DNA of 64,000 bases from Chitinophaga agri (GCF_010093065.1 NZ_CP048113.1:930001-994000); one strand, 5' to 3'. Counted from the stretch's first letter, positions 17,145 through 26,483 are shown. Notes: a model not told the origin generated them from the letters alone. Numbers and translations: made by a program.

Positions 17145-18377
17145 CTATAATATTTCAAGACTTTTAGCGATGATGCCTACAGCCTCTTTTACCTGAGCTG
17201 CGGTAATCGTTAATGGAGGCGCAAAGCGGATCTTGTCGCCATGGGTAGGCTTGGCAAGCAGTCCGTTTTCTTTCAGCGAAAGGCAAAGATCCCAGGCGGC
17301 TTCCGGATGATCATGATTAATAACGATCGCGTTTAACAGACCTTTGCCACGAAGGGTGCCAATGTGCGGAGATTGGAGGGCTGCCAGTTCATTTCTGAGC
17401 AGTTCACCCATTGCGGCAGCATTTTCTACCATCTTCTCTTCCTTCAACACAGTGAGTGCTGTGATAGCCACCTTACAGGCCAGCGGGTTACCGCCATAGG
17501 TGCTGCCATGTTCACCCGGTTTGATGGTAAGCATGATCTCATCGTCTGCTAATACAGCTGCTACCGGCAATGTACCTCCGGAGAGCGCTTTACCAAGTAT
17601 CAGGATGTCAGGATGTACGTTCTCGTGATCACAACAAAGCATTTTACCAGTACGTGCCAGGCCGGTCTGGATTTCATCAGCAATGAACAGCACATTCGCA
17701 TCCTCACAATATTGGCGGGCTTTAGAGAGATATCCCTCATCAGGTACCATCACTCCGGCTTCTCCCTGTATGGGCTCTACAAGAAAACCGGCAACATTTT
17801 TATCCTGCAAGGCGCGTTCAAGCGCAGGCAGGTCATTATAAGGAATGACTTCATATCCCGGCATAAACGGACCGAAGTTCGTGCGGGAGGAAGCGTCTGT
17901 ACTAAAGGAAACGACATTTAAGGTACGGCCGTGGAAGTTATTCGCACAGACGATGATCTTTGCCTGGTTCTCAGGTATGCCCTTTACAACATATCCCCAG
18001 CGACGGGCCAGCTTCAGGGCAGTTTCCACTGCTTCTACACCGGTATTCATCGGGAGGACTTTATTGTATCCGAAATAACTCGTAATAAAGGCAGCATATT
18101 CGCCTAAAAGATCGTTATGAAAAGCGCGTGAAGTCAGCGTCAGTTTCTGTGCCTGTCCGATAAGCGAACGGATGATGGCCGGATGGCAATGGCCCTGGTT
18201 CACTGCGGAATATCCTGACAGGAAGTCGTAGTAACGTTTGCCGTCAACATCCCAGAGAAAAACACCTTCTCCACGATCCAGCACCACGGGCAATGGATGA
18301 TAGTTATGCGCGCCGTATTGTTCTTCGAGGTCCAGATAATGCTGGGTCTTTTCACTGATATTAAATGTGTGCAACAT
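17145..18377 (-). CDS. rocD: Ornithine aminotransferase
   Basis: 410-aa class-III PLP aminotransferase that converts ornithine and 2-oxoglutarate to glutamate semialdehyde and glutamate. The N-terminal [21 protein letters not shown] pattern and [15 protein letters not shown] are characteristic of ornithine transaminase. The cofactor site has [12 protein letters not shown] and [16 protein letters not shown]. The PLP-binding Lys lies in [10 protein letters not shown]. Start Met at 18377 ([10 protein letters not shown]) fits the family; a Met three codons earlier is also possible. It links arginine breakdown to glutamate and proline. The VIT gene follows immediately in the same operon. Confidence 0.93.
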   Translation of the reverse strand: MLHTFNISEKTQHYLDLEEQYGAHNYHPLPVVLDRGEGVFLWDVDGKRYYDFLSGYSAVNQGHCHPAIIRSLIGQAQKLTLTSRAFHNDLLGEYAAFITSYFGYNKVLPMNTGVEAVETALKLARRWGYVVKGIPENQAKIIVCANNFHGRTLNVVSFSTDASSRTNFGPFMPGYEVIPYNDLPALERALQDKNVAGFLVEPIQGEAGVMVPDEGYLSKARQYCEDANVLFIADEIQTGLARTGKMLCCDHENVHPDILILGKALSGGTLPVAAVLADDEIMLTIKPGEHGSTYGGNPLACKVAITALTVLKEEKMVENAAAMGELLRNELAALQSPHIGTLRGKGLLNAIVINHDHPEAAWDLCLSLKENGLLAKPTHGDKIRFAPPLTITAAQVKEAVGIIAKSLEIL

Positions 18378-18412
18378 ATAGCCCAAAGGTAATTAGGAAT
18401 TACGAATTAGGC

Positions 18413-18637
18413 ATTAGGAATTGAGTAAGTCTTTAGCGCGAAACAGCACCCCCTGCTAAAACAATGCTTTAATCGTGAGTGAAGCTGAGATGGTGCGGGA
18501 GCAGAGAATCGATAATATTGGACATGACAAGCTGATTACTAAAGAAGTCTGACCATAAATAGTCAGACTTCCTTAAAGACGGGAGGAAAGGTGAAGGAAT
18601 CGAAAAGGAAATTTGTCATCAATGCTCAATTCCTAAT
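18413..18637. repeat. 13-bp inverted repeat around a gene-free 225-bp segment
   Basis: ATTAGGAATTGAG at 18413-18425 has an exact reverse complement, CTCAATTCCTAAT, at 18625-18637. The left copy is preceded by further degenerate AATTAGGAATTACGAATTAG units. The enclosed DNA has no gene and contains the terminator hairpin at 18544-18571. The right copy overlaps the last codons of the acyl-CoA-binding protein gene. This may be a small decayed repeat element, or low-complexity sequence. Confidence 0.4.
18544..18571 (-). terminator. Terminator of the acyl-CoA-binding protein gene
   Basis: GAAGTCTGAC and GTCAGACTTC form a perfect 10-bp stem with an 8-nt loop. On the minus strand it is followed by TTTAGTAAT. 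It lies about 60 nt past the stop codon. Confidence 0.6.
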
Positions 18638-18893
18638 TATTCTTCAGTTTATTTACCAACGCCACATACTCTTCCTGTGCCGTTTCTTTTGTTTTTCCCT
18701 TTAATTTCTGCCAGGCTTCAAATTTAGCTTTGGCTACAAAATCAAATGGGTTAGCAGGAGGCTCGCCGGTAATATCGCCCTCAGTACCTTGTTTAAAGAG
18801 GGAGTAAAGTTGCAGAAGTGTCTCATTATCAGGTTTTTGAGAAAGGGTTTTGCTGGCAGTGGCAGCCGCTTCAAACTGTTGTTGCAGGTCCAT
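18633..18893 (-). CDS. Acyl-CoA-binding protein
   Basis: 86-aa protein with the complete acyl-CoA-binding fold. The signature region LQLYSLFKQGTEGDITGEPP and the following FEAWQKLKGKTKETAQEEYVALV are clearly visible, including the conserved Tyr, Lys and Trp that contact CoA. It buffers and carries long-chain acyl-CoA in the cytoplasm. Length matches the family (about 86-90). It is divergent from lepA. Confidence 0.92.
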   Translation of the reverse strand: MDLQQQFEAAATASKTLSQKPDNETLLQLYSLFKQGTEGDITGEPPANPFDFVAKAKFEAWQKLKGKTKETAQEEYVALVNKLKNN

Positions 18894-18973
18894 GATATAT
18901 TTTTTATATTAAATGTAGAGAAAATAGTACCAAATCTCACGGAGTAACCTATCCGGGAATAGCAAATTTTAAA

Positions 18974-18981
18974 TACCTTTG
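18974..18981 (+). promoter_or_regulatory. Bacteroidota -7 box for lepA
   Basis: TACCTTTG matches TAnnTTTG exactly and lies 44 nt before the ATG at 19025. It implies a leader of about 35-40 nt. Because an upstream TTG (18986) would lie at the transcription start, the promoter supports the ATG start. Confidence 0.65.
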
Positions 18982-19024
18982 CGGCTTGACGCGGGGCGTT
19001 AAACGCCTGGTTTTAAAAGCATAT

Positions 19025-20812
19025 ATGAAGAATATCAGGAATTTTTGCATCATTGCACACATTGACCACGGTAAAAGTACATTGGCTGACAGGCTGTTAG
19101 AGCATACCAAGACGATCTCTGAAAGGGAAATGCAGGCGCAGGTACTGGACGATATGGATCTGGAAAGAGAGAAAGGTATCACAATTAAAAGCCATGCGAT
19201 CCAGATGAACTACGTTCAGGATGGCCAGTCTTATGTATTTAACCTGATCGATACTCCCGGTCACGTGGATTTCTCTTACGAAGTATCCCGTGCGCTGGCT
19301 GCCTGTGAAGGTGCATTGCTGTTGGTGGATGCTGCTCAGGGTATCCAGGCTCAGACAATTTCCAACCTCTACCTGGCGTTGGAAAATGACCTGGAAATCA
19401 TCCCCGTGATCAATAAGATCGACATGGAAGGCGCCATGATTCCGGAGGTAAAAGACCAGATCATCGAACTGATCGGCTGTAAAGAGGAAGAGATCCTGCT
19501 GGCTTCCGGTAAAAGCGGTATTGGTATTGAAGAGATCCTGGATGCTGTTGTAAAACGTATCCCTGCTCCTAAGGGAGACCCGGAAGCTCCTTTACAGGCG
19601 CTGATCTTTGACAGCGTATTTAACTCTTTCCGTGGTATCATTGCTTACTACAGAGTTTATAACGGTACTATTAAAAAAGGCGATAAAGTTAAATTCTTCA
19701 ATACTGATGAAGAATACTTTGCTGATGAAGTAGGGATTCTGAAACTCGGACTGCAACCTACTAAAGAGGTGAAGACCGGTGACGTAGGATATATTATTAC
19801 AGGTATTAAGAATGCGAAGGAAGTAAAGGTAGGTGATACCATTACCACCAGCGCAAACCCGAGCCTCGAGGCCATTAATGGTTTTGAAGAGGTGAAACCA
19901 ATGGTATTCGCAGGTATCTTCCCGGTAAATACGGAAGACTTTGAGGAGTTACGCGACTGTATGGAGAAACTCCAGCTGAACGATGCCTCCCTGACCTTCG
20001 AACTGGAAACATCCCAGGCACTCGGCTTCGGTTTCCGATGCGGATTCCTTGGTATGCTGCACATGGAGATCATCCAGGAGCGTCTGGAAAGAGAGTTCAA
20101 TCAGACAGTGATCACCACTGTTCCGAACGTAAGCTTCATTGCGCATAGCACCAGGCAGGAGGTTATTATCGTAAATAACCCGGCCGAAATGCCTGATCCA
20201 AGTAAACTGGAGCGTATTGAAGAGCCATTTATCAAAGCACAGATCATTACCAAGCCCGATTATATCGGTAACATCATGACGCTGTGCCTTGGTAAGAGAG
20301 GTATCCTGATCAATCAAAGCTATCTGACTCCTTCGAGAGTTGAACTGATATTTGAAATGCCGCTCACAGAGATCGTATTCGACTTCTACGATAAACTGAA
20401 GAGCCAGACACGTGGTTATGCATCATTTGACTATACACCGATCGGTTACCGTGACAGTGATATTGCAAAGATGGATATCCTGCTGAACGGTGATAAAGTG
20501 GATGCATTGAGCGCCCTGATTCACCGCAGCCGTGCCCAGGACTTCGGTCGTAAGCTCTGTGAAAAGCTGAAAGAGCTGTTGCCTCGCCAGCAATTTATGA
20601 TTGCGATACAGGCAGCTATCGGTGCGAAAATCCTTGCCCGAGAAACTATCAGCGCTATGCGTAAGGATGTTACCGCTAAATGTTATGGTGGTGATATCTC
20701 CCGTAAGCGTAAACTGTTGGAAAAACAGAAAGAAGGTAAGAAGCGTATGAGACAGATTGGTAACGTGGAAGTACCGCAAGAGGCGTTTCTTGCAGTACTC
20801 AAATTAGATTAA
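19025..20812 (+). CDS. lepA: Elongation factor 4 (LepA)
   Basis: 595-aa ribosomal GTPase that back-translocates or rescues stalled ribosomes. G-domain motifs are present: AHIDHGKST (G1), GITIKSHAI (G2), DTPGHVDF (G3) and NKIDM (G4). EF4-specific C-terminal features follow, including [30 protein letters not shown], and the unique C-terminal domain with [27 protein letters not shown] at 19025 is chosen over an in-frame TTG 13 codons upstream because [18 protein letters not shown] is the canonical N-terminus. Length is normal. Confidence 0.98.
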   Translation: MKNIRNFCIIAHIDHGKSTLADRLLEHTKTISEREMQAQVLDDMDLEREKGITIKSHAIQMNYVQDGQSYVFNLIDTPGHVDFSYEVSRALAACEGALLLVDAAQGIQAQTISNLYLALENDLEIIPVINKIDMEGAMIPEVKDQIIELIGCKEEEILLASGKSGIGIEEILDAVVKRIPAPKGDPEAPLQALIFDSVFNSFRGIIAYYRVYNGTIKKGDKVKFFNTDEEYFADEVGILKLGLQPTKEVKTGDVGYIITGIKNAKEVKVGDTITTSANPSLEAINGFEEVKPMVFAGIFPVNTEDFEELRDCMEKLQLNDASLTFELETSQALGFGFRCGFLGMLHMEIIQERLEREFNQTVITTVPNVSFIAHSTRQEVIIVNNPAEMPDPSKLERIEEPFIKAQIITKPDYIGNIMTLCLGKRGILINQSYLTPSRVELIFEMPLTEIVFDFYDKLKSQTRGYASFDYTPIGYRDSDIAKMDILLNGDKVDALSALIHRSRAQDFGRKLCEKLKELLPRQQFMIAIQAAIGAKILARETISAMRKDVTAKCYGGDISRKRKLLEKQKEGKKRMRQIGNVEVPQEAFLAVLKLD

Positions 20813-20836
20813 TACGCGCATCAAATTTTGGGAAAT

Positions 20837-20868
20837 AAAAGCGACCGGAGTGATCTGGTCGCTTTTTT
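20837..20868 (+). terminator. Terminator of lepA
   Basis: AAAAGCGACC and GGTCGCTTTT form a perfect 10-bp stem with a 10-nt loop and trailing T residues, 25 nt after the lepA stop. Confidence 0.85.
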
Positions 20869-20913
20869 ATTATCAGGTACCTCCCGAACGTTTCAGTGCT
20901 AATATCAATACAT

Positions 20914-20949
20914 AAAAAAAGCCGGCAGGAATTACTCCTGCCGGCTTTT
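20914..20949 (-). terminator. Terminator of the 20966-21562 gene
   Basis: AAAAGCCGGCAGGA and TCCTGCCGGCTTTT form a perfect 14-bp stem with the loop ATTAC. The A-run at 20914-20920 supplies the T-run for the minus strand. Confidence 0.9.
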
Positions 20950-20965
20950 AAAATATGCTTTCTCT

Positions 20966-21562
20966 TTAAGCCAGCTGGCCTTTAGGAGCAATTACCACTG
21001 ATTTGATAGCTGACCATGCGCCAAACAGCACCACTGTAAAGAACACATTCCCCATCAGACCATTCAGGGCAAAGCTACTGAACAGATCACCTTCCTTATA
21101 GAAAGGAATGCCTGCTGCATAACAGGCGATCAGACCTGCACCTGTTTTAGGATACATATCTGTAGTCAGGAACGTTCCCAGATTTGTGATCAGGAAAAAC
21201 AGTAGACCTGTACCGATAGACGACAACAACAGGGTTAATGTATTCACCTTTCTGATGCGGGTACCTATGAAGGTAATCAGCATGAATGCACCATATACGA
21301 AGAACAACTGACCCAGGTAATCACGATTAAGCGCCTGAATGCTGGTGAACAGCTGTAGGAACACGTCAGAGAGGAATAAAGACAATAATGGAATAATGTA
21401 CGCCAGACGTTTGTCTTTCAGTACGATGCCGCCGAATAAAGCTGCTGCGCCAATAGCATTGAAATTCCACAGACCGGCCTGATTAGTCAGAATACGGCAG
21501 AGAGCAGACAGGAATATCAGCAGGCTGATGATCAGTATTTCCCTGATAGAATCCTTTTTCAT
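20966..21562 (-). CDS. DUF6580-like integral membrane protein
   Basis: 198-aa protein with about five to six hydrophobic segments. The pattern WNFNAIGAAALFGGIVLKDKRLAYIIPLLSLFLSDVFLQ resembles the DUF6580 family, which has the look of an S-component of ECF vitamin or metal importers. No ATPase or T-component is nearby, so a transport role is speculation. It lies 35 nt downstream of manA on the same strand and is probably co-transcribed with it. Confidence 0.7.
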   Translation of the reverse strand: MKKDSIREILIISLLIFLSALCRILTNQAGLWNFNAIGAAALFGGIVLKDKRLAYIIPLLSLFLSDVFLQLFTSIQALNRDYLGQLFFVYGAFMLITFIGTRIRKVNTLTLLLSSIGTGLLFFLITNLGTFLTTDMYPKTGAGLIACYAAGIPFYKEGDLFSSFALNGLMGNVFFTVVLFGAWSAIKSVVIAPKGQLA

Positions 21563-21597
21563 AATGGGTTGATTATTTGCGTCAAAGATAACTGATT

Positions 21598-22824
21598 TTA
21601 AATAGATTGAACAGGTACGCTTGCCTTAAATATCACGGTACCTGCGTTGCTCTGAATATCGTAGGTAGTATCAAAATAGGTTACTACTGATTCGCCTTTT
21701 TTCAGGTTGATAGGCTCGCCTCCTTTTTCAGTGATGATAGCGGCGCCTTCCATTACCAACATGATTTCTGTCGCCTCACTGGTATGTTCATAGCGTTGTC
21801 CGTTCTGTATTGTAATACGGCTCACCACGAAGTCTGGCGCCGGAGAGTGGTAAATGCTTTCCAGTCCGCCTTTTACAACCTCGCCAGCCAGGATCTTCGG
21901 ATGTACCGGCTCGAAACGGGTATGCTTCAGCAACTCTGGTACGTCGATGTGCTTAGGCGTCAGACCACCCCGTAAAACGTTGTCGGAGTTGGCCATCAGC
22001 TCTACATTCTGACCTTCGAGATAGGCGTGTGGAATACCCGCGTCCTGGAATACTGCCTCACCCGGATGTACTTCCATGATATTAAAGAAGTAGATAGAAA
22101 AGATGCCTCTATCCAGATTTTCCAGGCCCTGAGGGTCATTGGCAATCGCTCTGCCGGCCCAGAAAGCGGGGTCGGATTTAGCCAGTCGGTTGTTCTGGTA
22201 ATCTTCCAGTACAGACGCGGCGAGCGGGCGTAACATGCTGTTCACCTCTGCCTGTGACATTTCCATTACGACCTTGTATAGACCATAGTAGCCTTCTTTC
22301 TCGAATATAGGCGCCAGCGTAGCAAATTCTTTTACGCTCTGCAGCACATTCTTCAGCTTATCCTCCGGCAGGAAACCATGTAACAGCCAGAATTCGCTGA
22401 GCGCAACCATAATCTCAGGTTTATGGTTGGCGTCTTTATAGTTACGATGAGGAGCGTTCAGGGGAATACCGGCTTCATTCTCACGGGCAAATCCTTTTTC
22501 AGCTTCTGCTTTGGTAGGATGTACCTGAATAGAAAGCATATCTTTTACATCCAGGATCTTCAGCAGATAAGGCAGTTCTCCAAACCGGTCCCAAACTTTA
22601 GGGCCAAGCACTCCTGTAGGATCAGCTTTTACCAGCTGGTCAAGTGGTGTGGACTGACCGTCAGTAGCGATAACTGATGGCGCGCTCTGGTGTGCGCCCA
22701 TCCAGTATTCTGCACTTGGTTTACCATTTTCCGGAATACCTAATAAAGCAGGAATGTAGTGATATCCACCCCATGCGTAGTTCTGTACCTTGCCATCCAG
22801 CCTGAATAATTTCTTCTCGCTCAT
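21598..22824 (-). CDS. manA: Mannose-6-phosphate isomerase, class I
   Basis: 408-aa zinc enzyme that interconverts mannose 6-phosphate and fructose 6-phosphate. Family signatures are VQNYAWGG at the start, the zinc-binding IQVHPTKAEAEKGF, and VHPGEAVFQDAGIPHAYLEGQNVELMANSDNVLRGG in the second cupin. The last 90 residues form a cupin domain. It feeds GDP-mannose synthesis or mannose breakdown. The start MSEKKLFRLDGK is well placed. Confidence 0.95.
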   Translation of the reverse strand: MSEKKLFRLDGKVQNYAWGGYHYIPALLGIPENGKPSAEYWMGAHQSAPSVIATDGQSTPLDQLVKADPTGVLGPKVWDRFGELPYLLKILDVKDMLSIQVHPTKAEAEKGFARENEAGIPLNAPHRNYKDANHKPEIMVALSEFWLLHGFLPEDKLKNVLQSVKEFATLAPIFEKEGYYGLYKVVMEMSQAEVNSMLRPLAASVLEDYQNNRLAKSDPAFWAGRAIANDPQGLENLDRGIFSIYFFNIMEVHPGEAVFQDAGIPHAYLEGQNVELMANSDNVLRGGLTPKHIDVPELLKHTRFEPVHPKILAGEVVKGGLESIYHSPAPDFVVSRITIQNGQRYEHTSEATEIMLVMEGAAIITEKGGEPINLKKGESVVTYFDTTYDIQSNAGTVIFKASVPVQSI

Positions 22825-22865
22825 GCGTAATATTGTTTATTTTCCTGTGATTGTTAACCTGTTGT

Positions 22866-22889
22866 TTTCCCAAAGGGAAAGCAAAAATA
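22866..22889 (-). promoter_or_regulatory. manA promoter with palindrome at the start site
   Basis: On the minus strand TATTTTTG (22889 to 22882) matches TAnnTTTG. Next to it lies the perfect palindrome TTTCCC-AAA-GGGAAA (22866-22880), which would fall at or just after the transcription start of manA. It could be an operator or a leader hairpin. yraN starts 10 nt away on the other strand. Confidence 0.45.
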
Positions 22890-22898
22890 GTCAAAACA

Positions 22899-23255
22899 AT
22901 GGCATCCCATATAGCTTTGGGCAAAAAAGGAGAGTCAATCGCAGCTGACTATCTCCGTTTACATCATTATAATATTATAGCAATTAACTGGCGGTACCGC
23001 CGGAAAGAGATTGATCTCATTGCCTGGGAAGAGAACTGTCTGGTGTTCTTCGAGGTAAAGACACTGGCCAGTGACCTGTTCGGCTGGCCCGAGCAACATG
23101 TGGATGCGTCCAAGCGCCGGCATGTACAGGCCGTTGCTTCGGCATATATGGATCACATGCCGCAGTTACCGAAGATGATCAGGTTTGATGTCATTGCTAT
23201 TACATTCCAGCCAAACGGTGGGCACGAATTGCTGCATATGAAAGATGCGTTTTAG
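22899..23255 (+). CDS. yraN: YraN family endonuclease-like protein
   Basis: 118-aa UPF0102/YraN protein. The Holliday-junction-resolvase-like fold motifs are present: GKKGESIAADYL at the start, NWRYRRKEIDLIAW (the E-x-D-L of the nuclease core) and VFFEVKT. Length is standard. Biochemical function is not settled. ATG at 22899 is preferred over an upstream TTG because MASHIALGKKGE is the canonical N-terminus. Divergent from manA. Confidence 0.92.
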   Translation: MASHIALGKKGESIAADYLRLHHYNIIAINWRYRRKEIDLIAWEENCLVFFEVKTLASDLFGWPEQHVDASKRRHVQAVASAYMDHMPQLPKMIRFDVIAITFQPNGGHELLHMKDAF

Positions 23256-23328
23256 GAACCAGGTAGGAATAGTAAACGCTGCGAATGGATGTGTTGTTTG
23301 GAGAAGATAGGCTTCACCCCAAATAAGA

Positions 23329-23368
23329 AGACGAGCTCCTTCACGTCTGAACGTGCTGGAGCTCGTCT
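23329..23368. terminator. Long hairpin between convergent yraN and purB
   Basis: AGACGAGCTCC and GGAGCTCGTCT form a perfect 11-bp outer stem. CACGT and ACGTG form an inner stem separated from it by small internal loops. It lies between two gene ends and probably stops both transcripts, though no strong U-run follows on either side. Confidence 0.6.
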
Positions 23369-23429
23369 ATAATATATTGTCACTTAGCACCTGTCAGTTA
23401 CTGATTTGTAACGGCTGGTTAGATTGATG

Positions 23430-24770
23430 CTAGCCCCAGATACCAGTGTAGTTATGTGGAGTGATCGCTTTCAGTTCTTTCTTCAATGTCGCGCTGATCT
23501 TCAGCCCGTCGATGAACTTGTGCATTGTCTTCTGTGTGATGTGCTCTCCGCCACGTGTAAGGTCTTTCAGCGCCTCGTATGGTTTAGGGAAGTTCTCGCG
23601 ACGCAGCACGGTCTGAATAGCCTCGGCAACAACCGCCCAGTTATTTTCCAGATCGTTTTCCAGCTTTGCTTCATTCAGGATCAGTTTTCCCAAACCTTTC
23701 TGCACAGATTTCAATGCCAGGATAGTGTGGCCGAAAGGTACACCAATGTTACGGAGCACGGTAGAATCGGTCAGGTCACGCTGTAAACGGGAGATAGGCA
23801 GCTTGCTGCTCAGGTGTTCGAAGATAGCGTTAGCCATACCGAGGTTACCTTCTGCATTTTCAAAATCGATCGGGTTTACTTTATGCGGCATTGCAGAAGA
23901 TCCTACTTCGCCGGCTTTGATCTTCTGTTTGAAATAGTCCATGGAGATGTATGTCCATATGTCACGGCAGAAGTCAATGAGGATCGTGTTGATACGTTTG
24001 AGTGTGTCAAACTGAGCGGAGATATTGTCGTAATGCTCGATCTGGGTGGTATACTTCATACGTTGCAACCCCAGGGTGTTGTTCACAAACTTATCGCCGA
24101 ATTTTTCCCAGTTGATCTTAGGGAATGCTACGTGATGAGCGTTGAAATTACCGGTAGCGCCGCCGAATTTTGCTGCGAATGGAATATCCCCCAGCAGTTT
24201 TACCTGACCTTCCAGTCTTTCAACGAATACCTGTATCTCCTTGCCGAGAATGGTCGGAGAAGCCGGCTGACCATGTGTACGGGCCAGCATCGGGATCTTC
24301 ATCCACGATTTTGCCATTTTCTTCAGGTCCAGTATCAGGTTAGCTATTGCCGGCATATATACATGTTCAACAGCCTCTTTCCAATACAGTGGAGTAGCGG
24401 TGTTGTTCACATCCTGAGAAGTCAGACCGAAGTGTACCCACTCCAGTTTTTCTTCCAGGCCGAGCGCCTTCAGCTCATTTTTAACAAAATACTCAACAGC
24501 TTTTACATCGTGGTTGGTCACCTTTTCAGTTTCCTTGATCAGCTGAGCATTCTCAATGGTAAAATCCTGGTAGATCTTACGCAGGGCAGGTACCTGAGAT
24601 TTGGAGAGTGTAAATACCTTCTGCTCTGAGAGGGCGATAAAGTATTCTATCTCTACCAATACGCGGTAACGGATCAGTGCAAACTCAGAAAAATAAGGAG
24701 CCAGTTCTTCCAGTTGTCTCCGGTAGCGACCATCCAGAGGAGAAATGGCGGTTAAAGCTTGTAATTGCAT
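23430..24770 (-). CDS. purB: Adenylosuccinate lyase
   Basis: 446-aa enzyme of purine synthesis that releases fumarate from adenylosuccinate and SAICAR. ALTAISPLDGRYRRQLEEL is the typical start of the E. coli-type PurB. HFGLTSQDVNNTA, the catalytic His segment ARTHGQPASPT and the superfamily signature GSSAMPHKVNPIDFENAEGN are all present. Length is normal. It is divergent from mqnA across 64 bp. Confidence 0.97.
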   Translation of the reverse strand: MQLQALTAISPLDGRYRRQLEELAPYFSEFALIRYRVLVEIEYFIALSEQKVFTLSKSQVPALRKIYQDFTIENAQLIKETEKVTNHDVKAVEYFVKNELKALGLEEKLEWVHFGLTSQDVNNTATPLYWKEAVEHVYMPAIANLILDLKKMAKSWMKIPMLARTHGQPASPTILGKEIQVFVERLEGQVKLLGDIPFAAKFGGATGNFNAHHVAFPKINWEKFGDKFVNNTLGLQRMKYTTQIEHYDNISAQFDTLKRINTILIDFCRDIWTYISMDYFKQKIKAGEVGSSAMPHKVNPIDFENAEGNLGMANAIFEHLSSKLPISRLQRDLTDSTVLRNIGVPFGHTILALKSVQKGLGKLILNEAKLENDLENNWAVVAEAIQTVLRRENFPKPYEALKDLTRGGEHITQKTMHKFIDGLKISATLKKELKAITPHNYTGIWG

Positions 24771-24807
24771 AATGTTATTTGATTAGTGAGCGTTTATCAC
24801 TTTTTGC

Positions 24808-24816
24808 CTAATTTAG
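24808..24816. promoter_or_regulatory. Near-palindromic -7 element shared by purB and mqnA
   Basis: CTAATTTAG reads TAATTTAG on the plus strand and TAAATTAG on the minus strand, both near TAnnTTTG. It would give purB a leader of about 30 nt and mqnA one of only about 10 nt. No other candidate box is visible in the 64-bp gap. Confidence 0.35.
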
Positions 24817-24834
24817 CCGGCAAAATTACAGAAA

Positions 24835-25575
24835 TTGGAACGGAAAGTAAAAGTAGCGGCAGTAAGTTATTTGAATACCAGGCCATTATTGTACGGATTC
24901 AGGGAGCACCCGGTGATGAATATGCTGGATTTAAGTGTAGATTACCCAGCTAAGATAGCACAACAACTCATTGATGGAGACGTAGATGTGGCGCTTGTCC
25001 CTGTGGCAACCATCCCAAAACTGAAAGAATATCATATCATTTCTGATTTTTGTATTGGTGCGGAAGGTCCGGTTGCGTCGGTTTGTCTTTTTAGCGAAGT
25101 TCCCCTGCACGAAATAAAACGTATCTACCTGGATTATCAGAGCCGTACTTCTGTAGCATTACTGAAAGTACTGGTACGTGAACACTGGAAATTATCAGCA
25201 GAACTGATCGAAACAACCGGCGACTATCAGGATAAGATCAAAGGTACAGATGCCGGACTAGTGATTGGCGACCGTGCATTGGAACAGCGCCATGTGTCCC
25301 CTTATATATATGACCTCGCTGAACATTGGATGCGATTTACCAGTCTGCCTTTCGTTTTTGCAGCCTGGATCAGTAATAAACCGTTGTCTCCGGAATTTAT
25401 CCAGCAGTTCAATCATGCAAACAGCATCGGCTTCCATAACATCCCGGCGATCGTTGCTGAGAATCCTTATCCTTTGTACGATCTCACAACCTATTACACG
25501 CAGAATATCAGTTATCCGCTGACACCCTCCAAGCGTCAGGGTATGCAGCGGTTCCTCAGCTATCTGATGCAGTAA
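24835..25575 (+). CDS. mqnA: Chorismate dehydratase of the futalosine menaquinone pathway
   Basis: 246-aa MqnA-type enzyme that dehydrates chorismate to 3-enolpyruvyl-benzoate, the first step of futalosine-dependent menaquinone synthesis. The fold is a periplasmic-binding-protein-like domain. VAAVSYLNTRPL at the start, DVDVALVPVATIPKL, and SVCLFSEVPLHEIKRIYLDYQSRTSVAL are typical. TTG at 24835 is used as start because the first strand of the fold begins right after it and no upstream ATG is in frame. No other mqn gene is in the window. Confidence 0.93.
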   Translation: MERKVKVAAVSYLNTRPLLYGFREHPVMNMLDLSVDYPAKIAQQLIDGDVDVALVPVATIPKLKEYHIISDFCIGAEGPVASVCLFSEVPLHEIKRIYLDYQSRTSVALLKVLVREHWKLSAELIETTGDYQDKIKGTDAGLVIGDRALEQRHVSPYIYDLAEHWMRFTSLPFVFAAWISNKPLSPEFIQQFNHANSIGFHNIPAIVAENPYPLYDLTTYYTQNISYPLTPSKRQGMQRFLSYLMQ

Positions 25576-25665
25576 TCAACGAGCAGGCAAGGCTTACAAA
25601 GGTGCGGATTTCCAGTATGGATCAATCTGTCATCGGCTCATGAGTAGCCTATCAAATTATACGCG

Positions 25666-25711
25666 CCCTGCATGCTGCCTGTCCGTCATAACGGACAGGC
25701 AGCATGCAGGG
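25666..25711. repeat. Perfect 21-bp inverted repeat with 4-nt loop
   Basis: The arms 25666-25686 and 25691-25711 are exact reverse complements, separated by CATA. The arm starts CCCTGCATGCTGCC. No T-run follows (AAGTGTCTG), so it is not a classic terminator. It lies 90 nt after mqnA. The remaining 25576-25818 gap shows only the presumed promoter region of the next gene. Confidence 0.85.
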
Positions 25712-25818
25712 AAGTGTCTGTTCCCTATTTCCTGATTATTAATAGTTAATCCTCAGCTCCTTCCACTTTTTTTACTATATTAGTTACCCATCTGTCTGTT
25801 CACACAAATTCCAGCATC

Positions 25819-26478
25819 ATGAAAATTGGTATCCTTGGTAGCGGCCCTGTCGGACTTACGTTAACAGAAGGACTGATAATGGCCGGTCATGAGGTGATAC
25901 TTGGTACCCGTAATCCTTCCAAGGAGTCGCTTCAGCAATGGATCAAAAAGAAGGGAGGGGACCGCGTAACTGCTGCGCCTTTCAGGGAGGCGGCCTCCCA
26001 GGGAGAACTACTGGTAATTTGTACCAACTGGGCGGGCACCCAGAAAGCCATTGAAGCAGCTGGATTATGGAATTTTAAGAATAAGGTGGTAGTTGACGTT
26101 ACCAATCCTCTTGATGGCAAAGGGCCTGACCAGCAGGGTAGACTTAGCTTCTCTATCGGACATACAAATTCAGCTGGTGAGCAACTACAGGCCTGGCTAC
26201 CTCCAGATGCTCATGTCGTAAAAGCGCTTAGTTGCATCGGACACGAATCAATGTTCCGTTCTCACCAAGAGCAGGAAACGCCCACTATGTTCATCTGCGG
26301 AAACAAAAGAGCGGCTAAAATGGCCGTAACAGGTCTGCTGAATGAAATGGGCTGGAAAGATGTGGTGGATATGGGAACGATAGAAATGAGCCGGAATATT
26401 GAGCCGCTGAGCATCTTATGGTATGCTTATGGGTTCAGGACGGGTACCTGGAGTCATGCTTTCAAACTGTTCAAATAA
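25819..26478 (+). CDS. NADPH-dependent F420 reductase-like protein
   Basis: 219-aa protein with a Rossmann NADP-binding fold: MKIGILGSGPVGLTLTEGLIMAGHEVILGTRNP gives GxGxxG plus a basic patch for the NADP phosphate. VVVDVTNPLDG and HVVKALSCIG are typical of the F420H2:NADP oxidoreductase/dinucleotide-binding group. Bacteroidota generally lack F420, so it more likely reduces another substrate; this is from family knowledge. It stands as a single gene between mqnA and a convergent M1 peptidase. Confidence 0.85.
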   Translation: MKIGILGSGPVGLTLTEGLIMAGHEVILGTRNPSKESLQQWIKKKGGDRVTAAPFREAASQGELLVICTNWAGTQKAIEAAGLWNFKNKVVVDVTNPLDGKGPDQQGRLSFSIGHTNSAGEQLQAWLPPDAHVVKALSCIGHESMFRSHQEQETPTMFICGNKRAAKMAVTGLLNEMGWKDVVDMGTIEMSRNIEPLSILWYAYGFRTGTWSHAFKLFK

Positions 26479-26483
26479 AAAGA

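Noticed and set aside
23814..24629. Plus-strand 271-codon frame opposite purB
   Set aside because: It lies wholly antisense to the well-supported adenylosuccinate lyase. It has Cys/His/Phe-rich, non-protein-like composition and is a codon-bias shadow.
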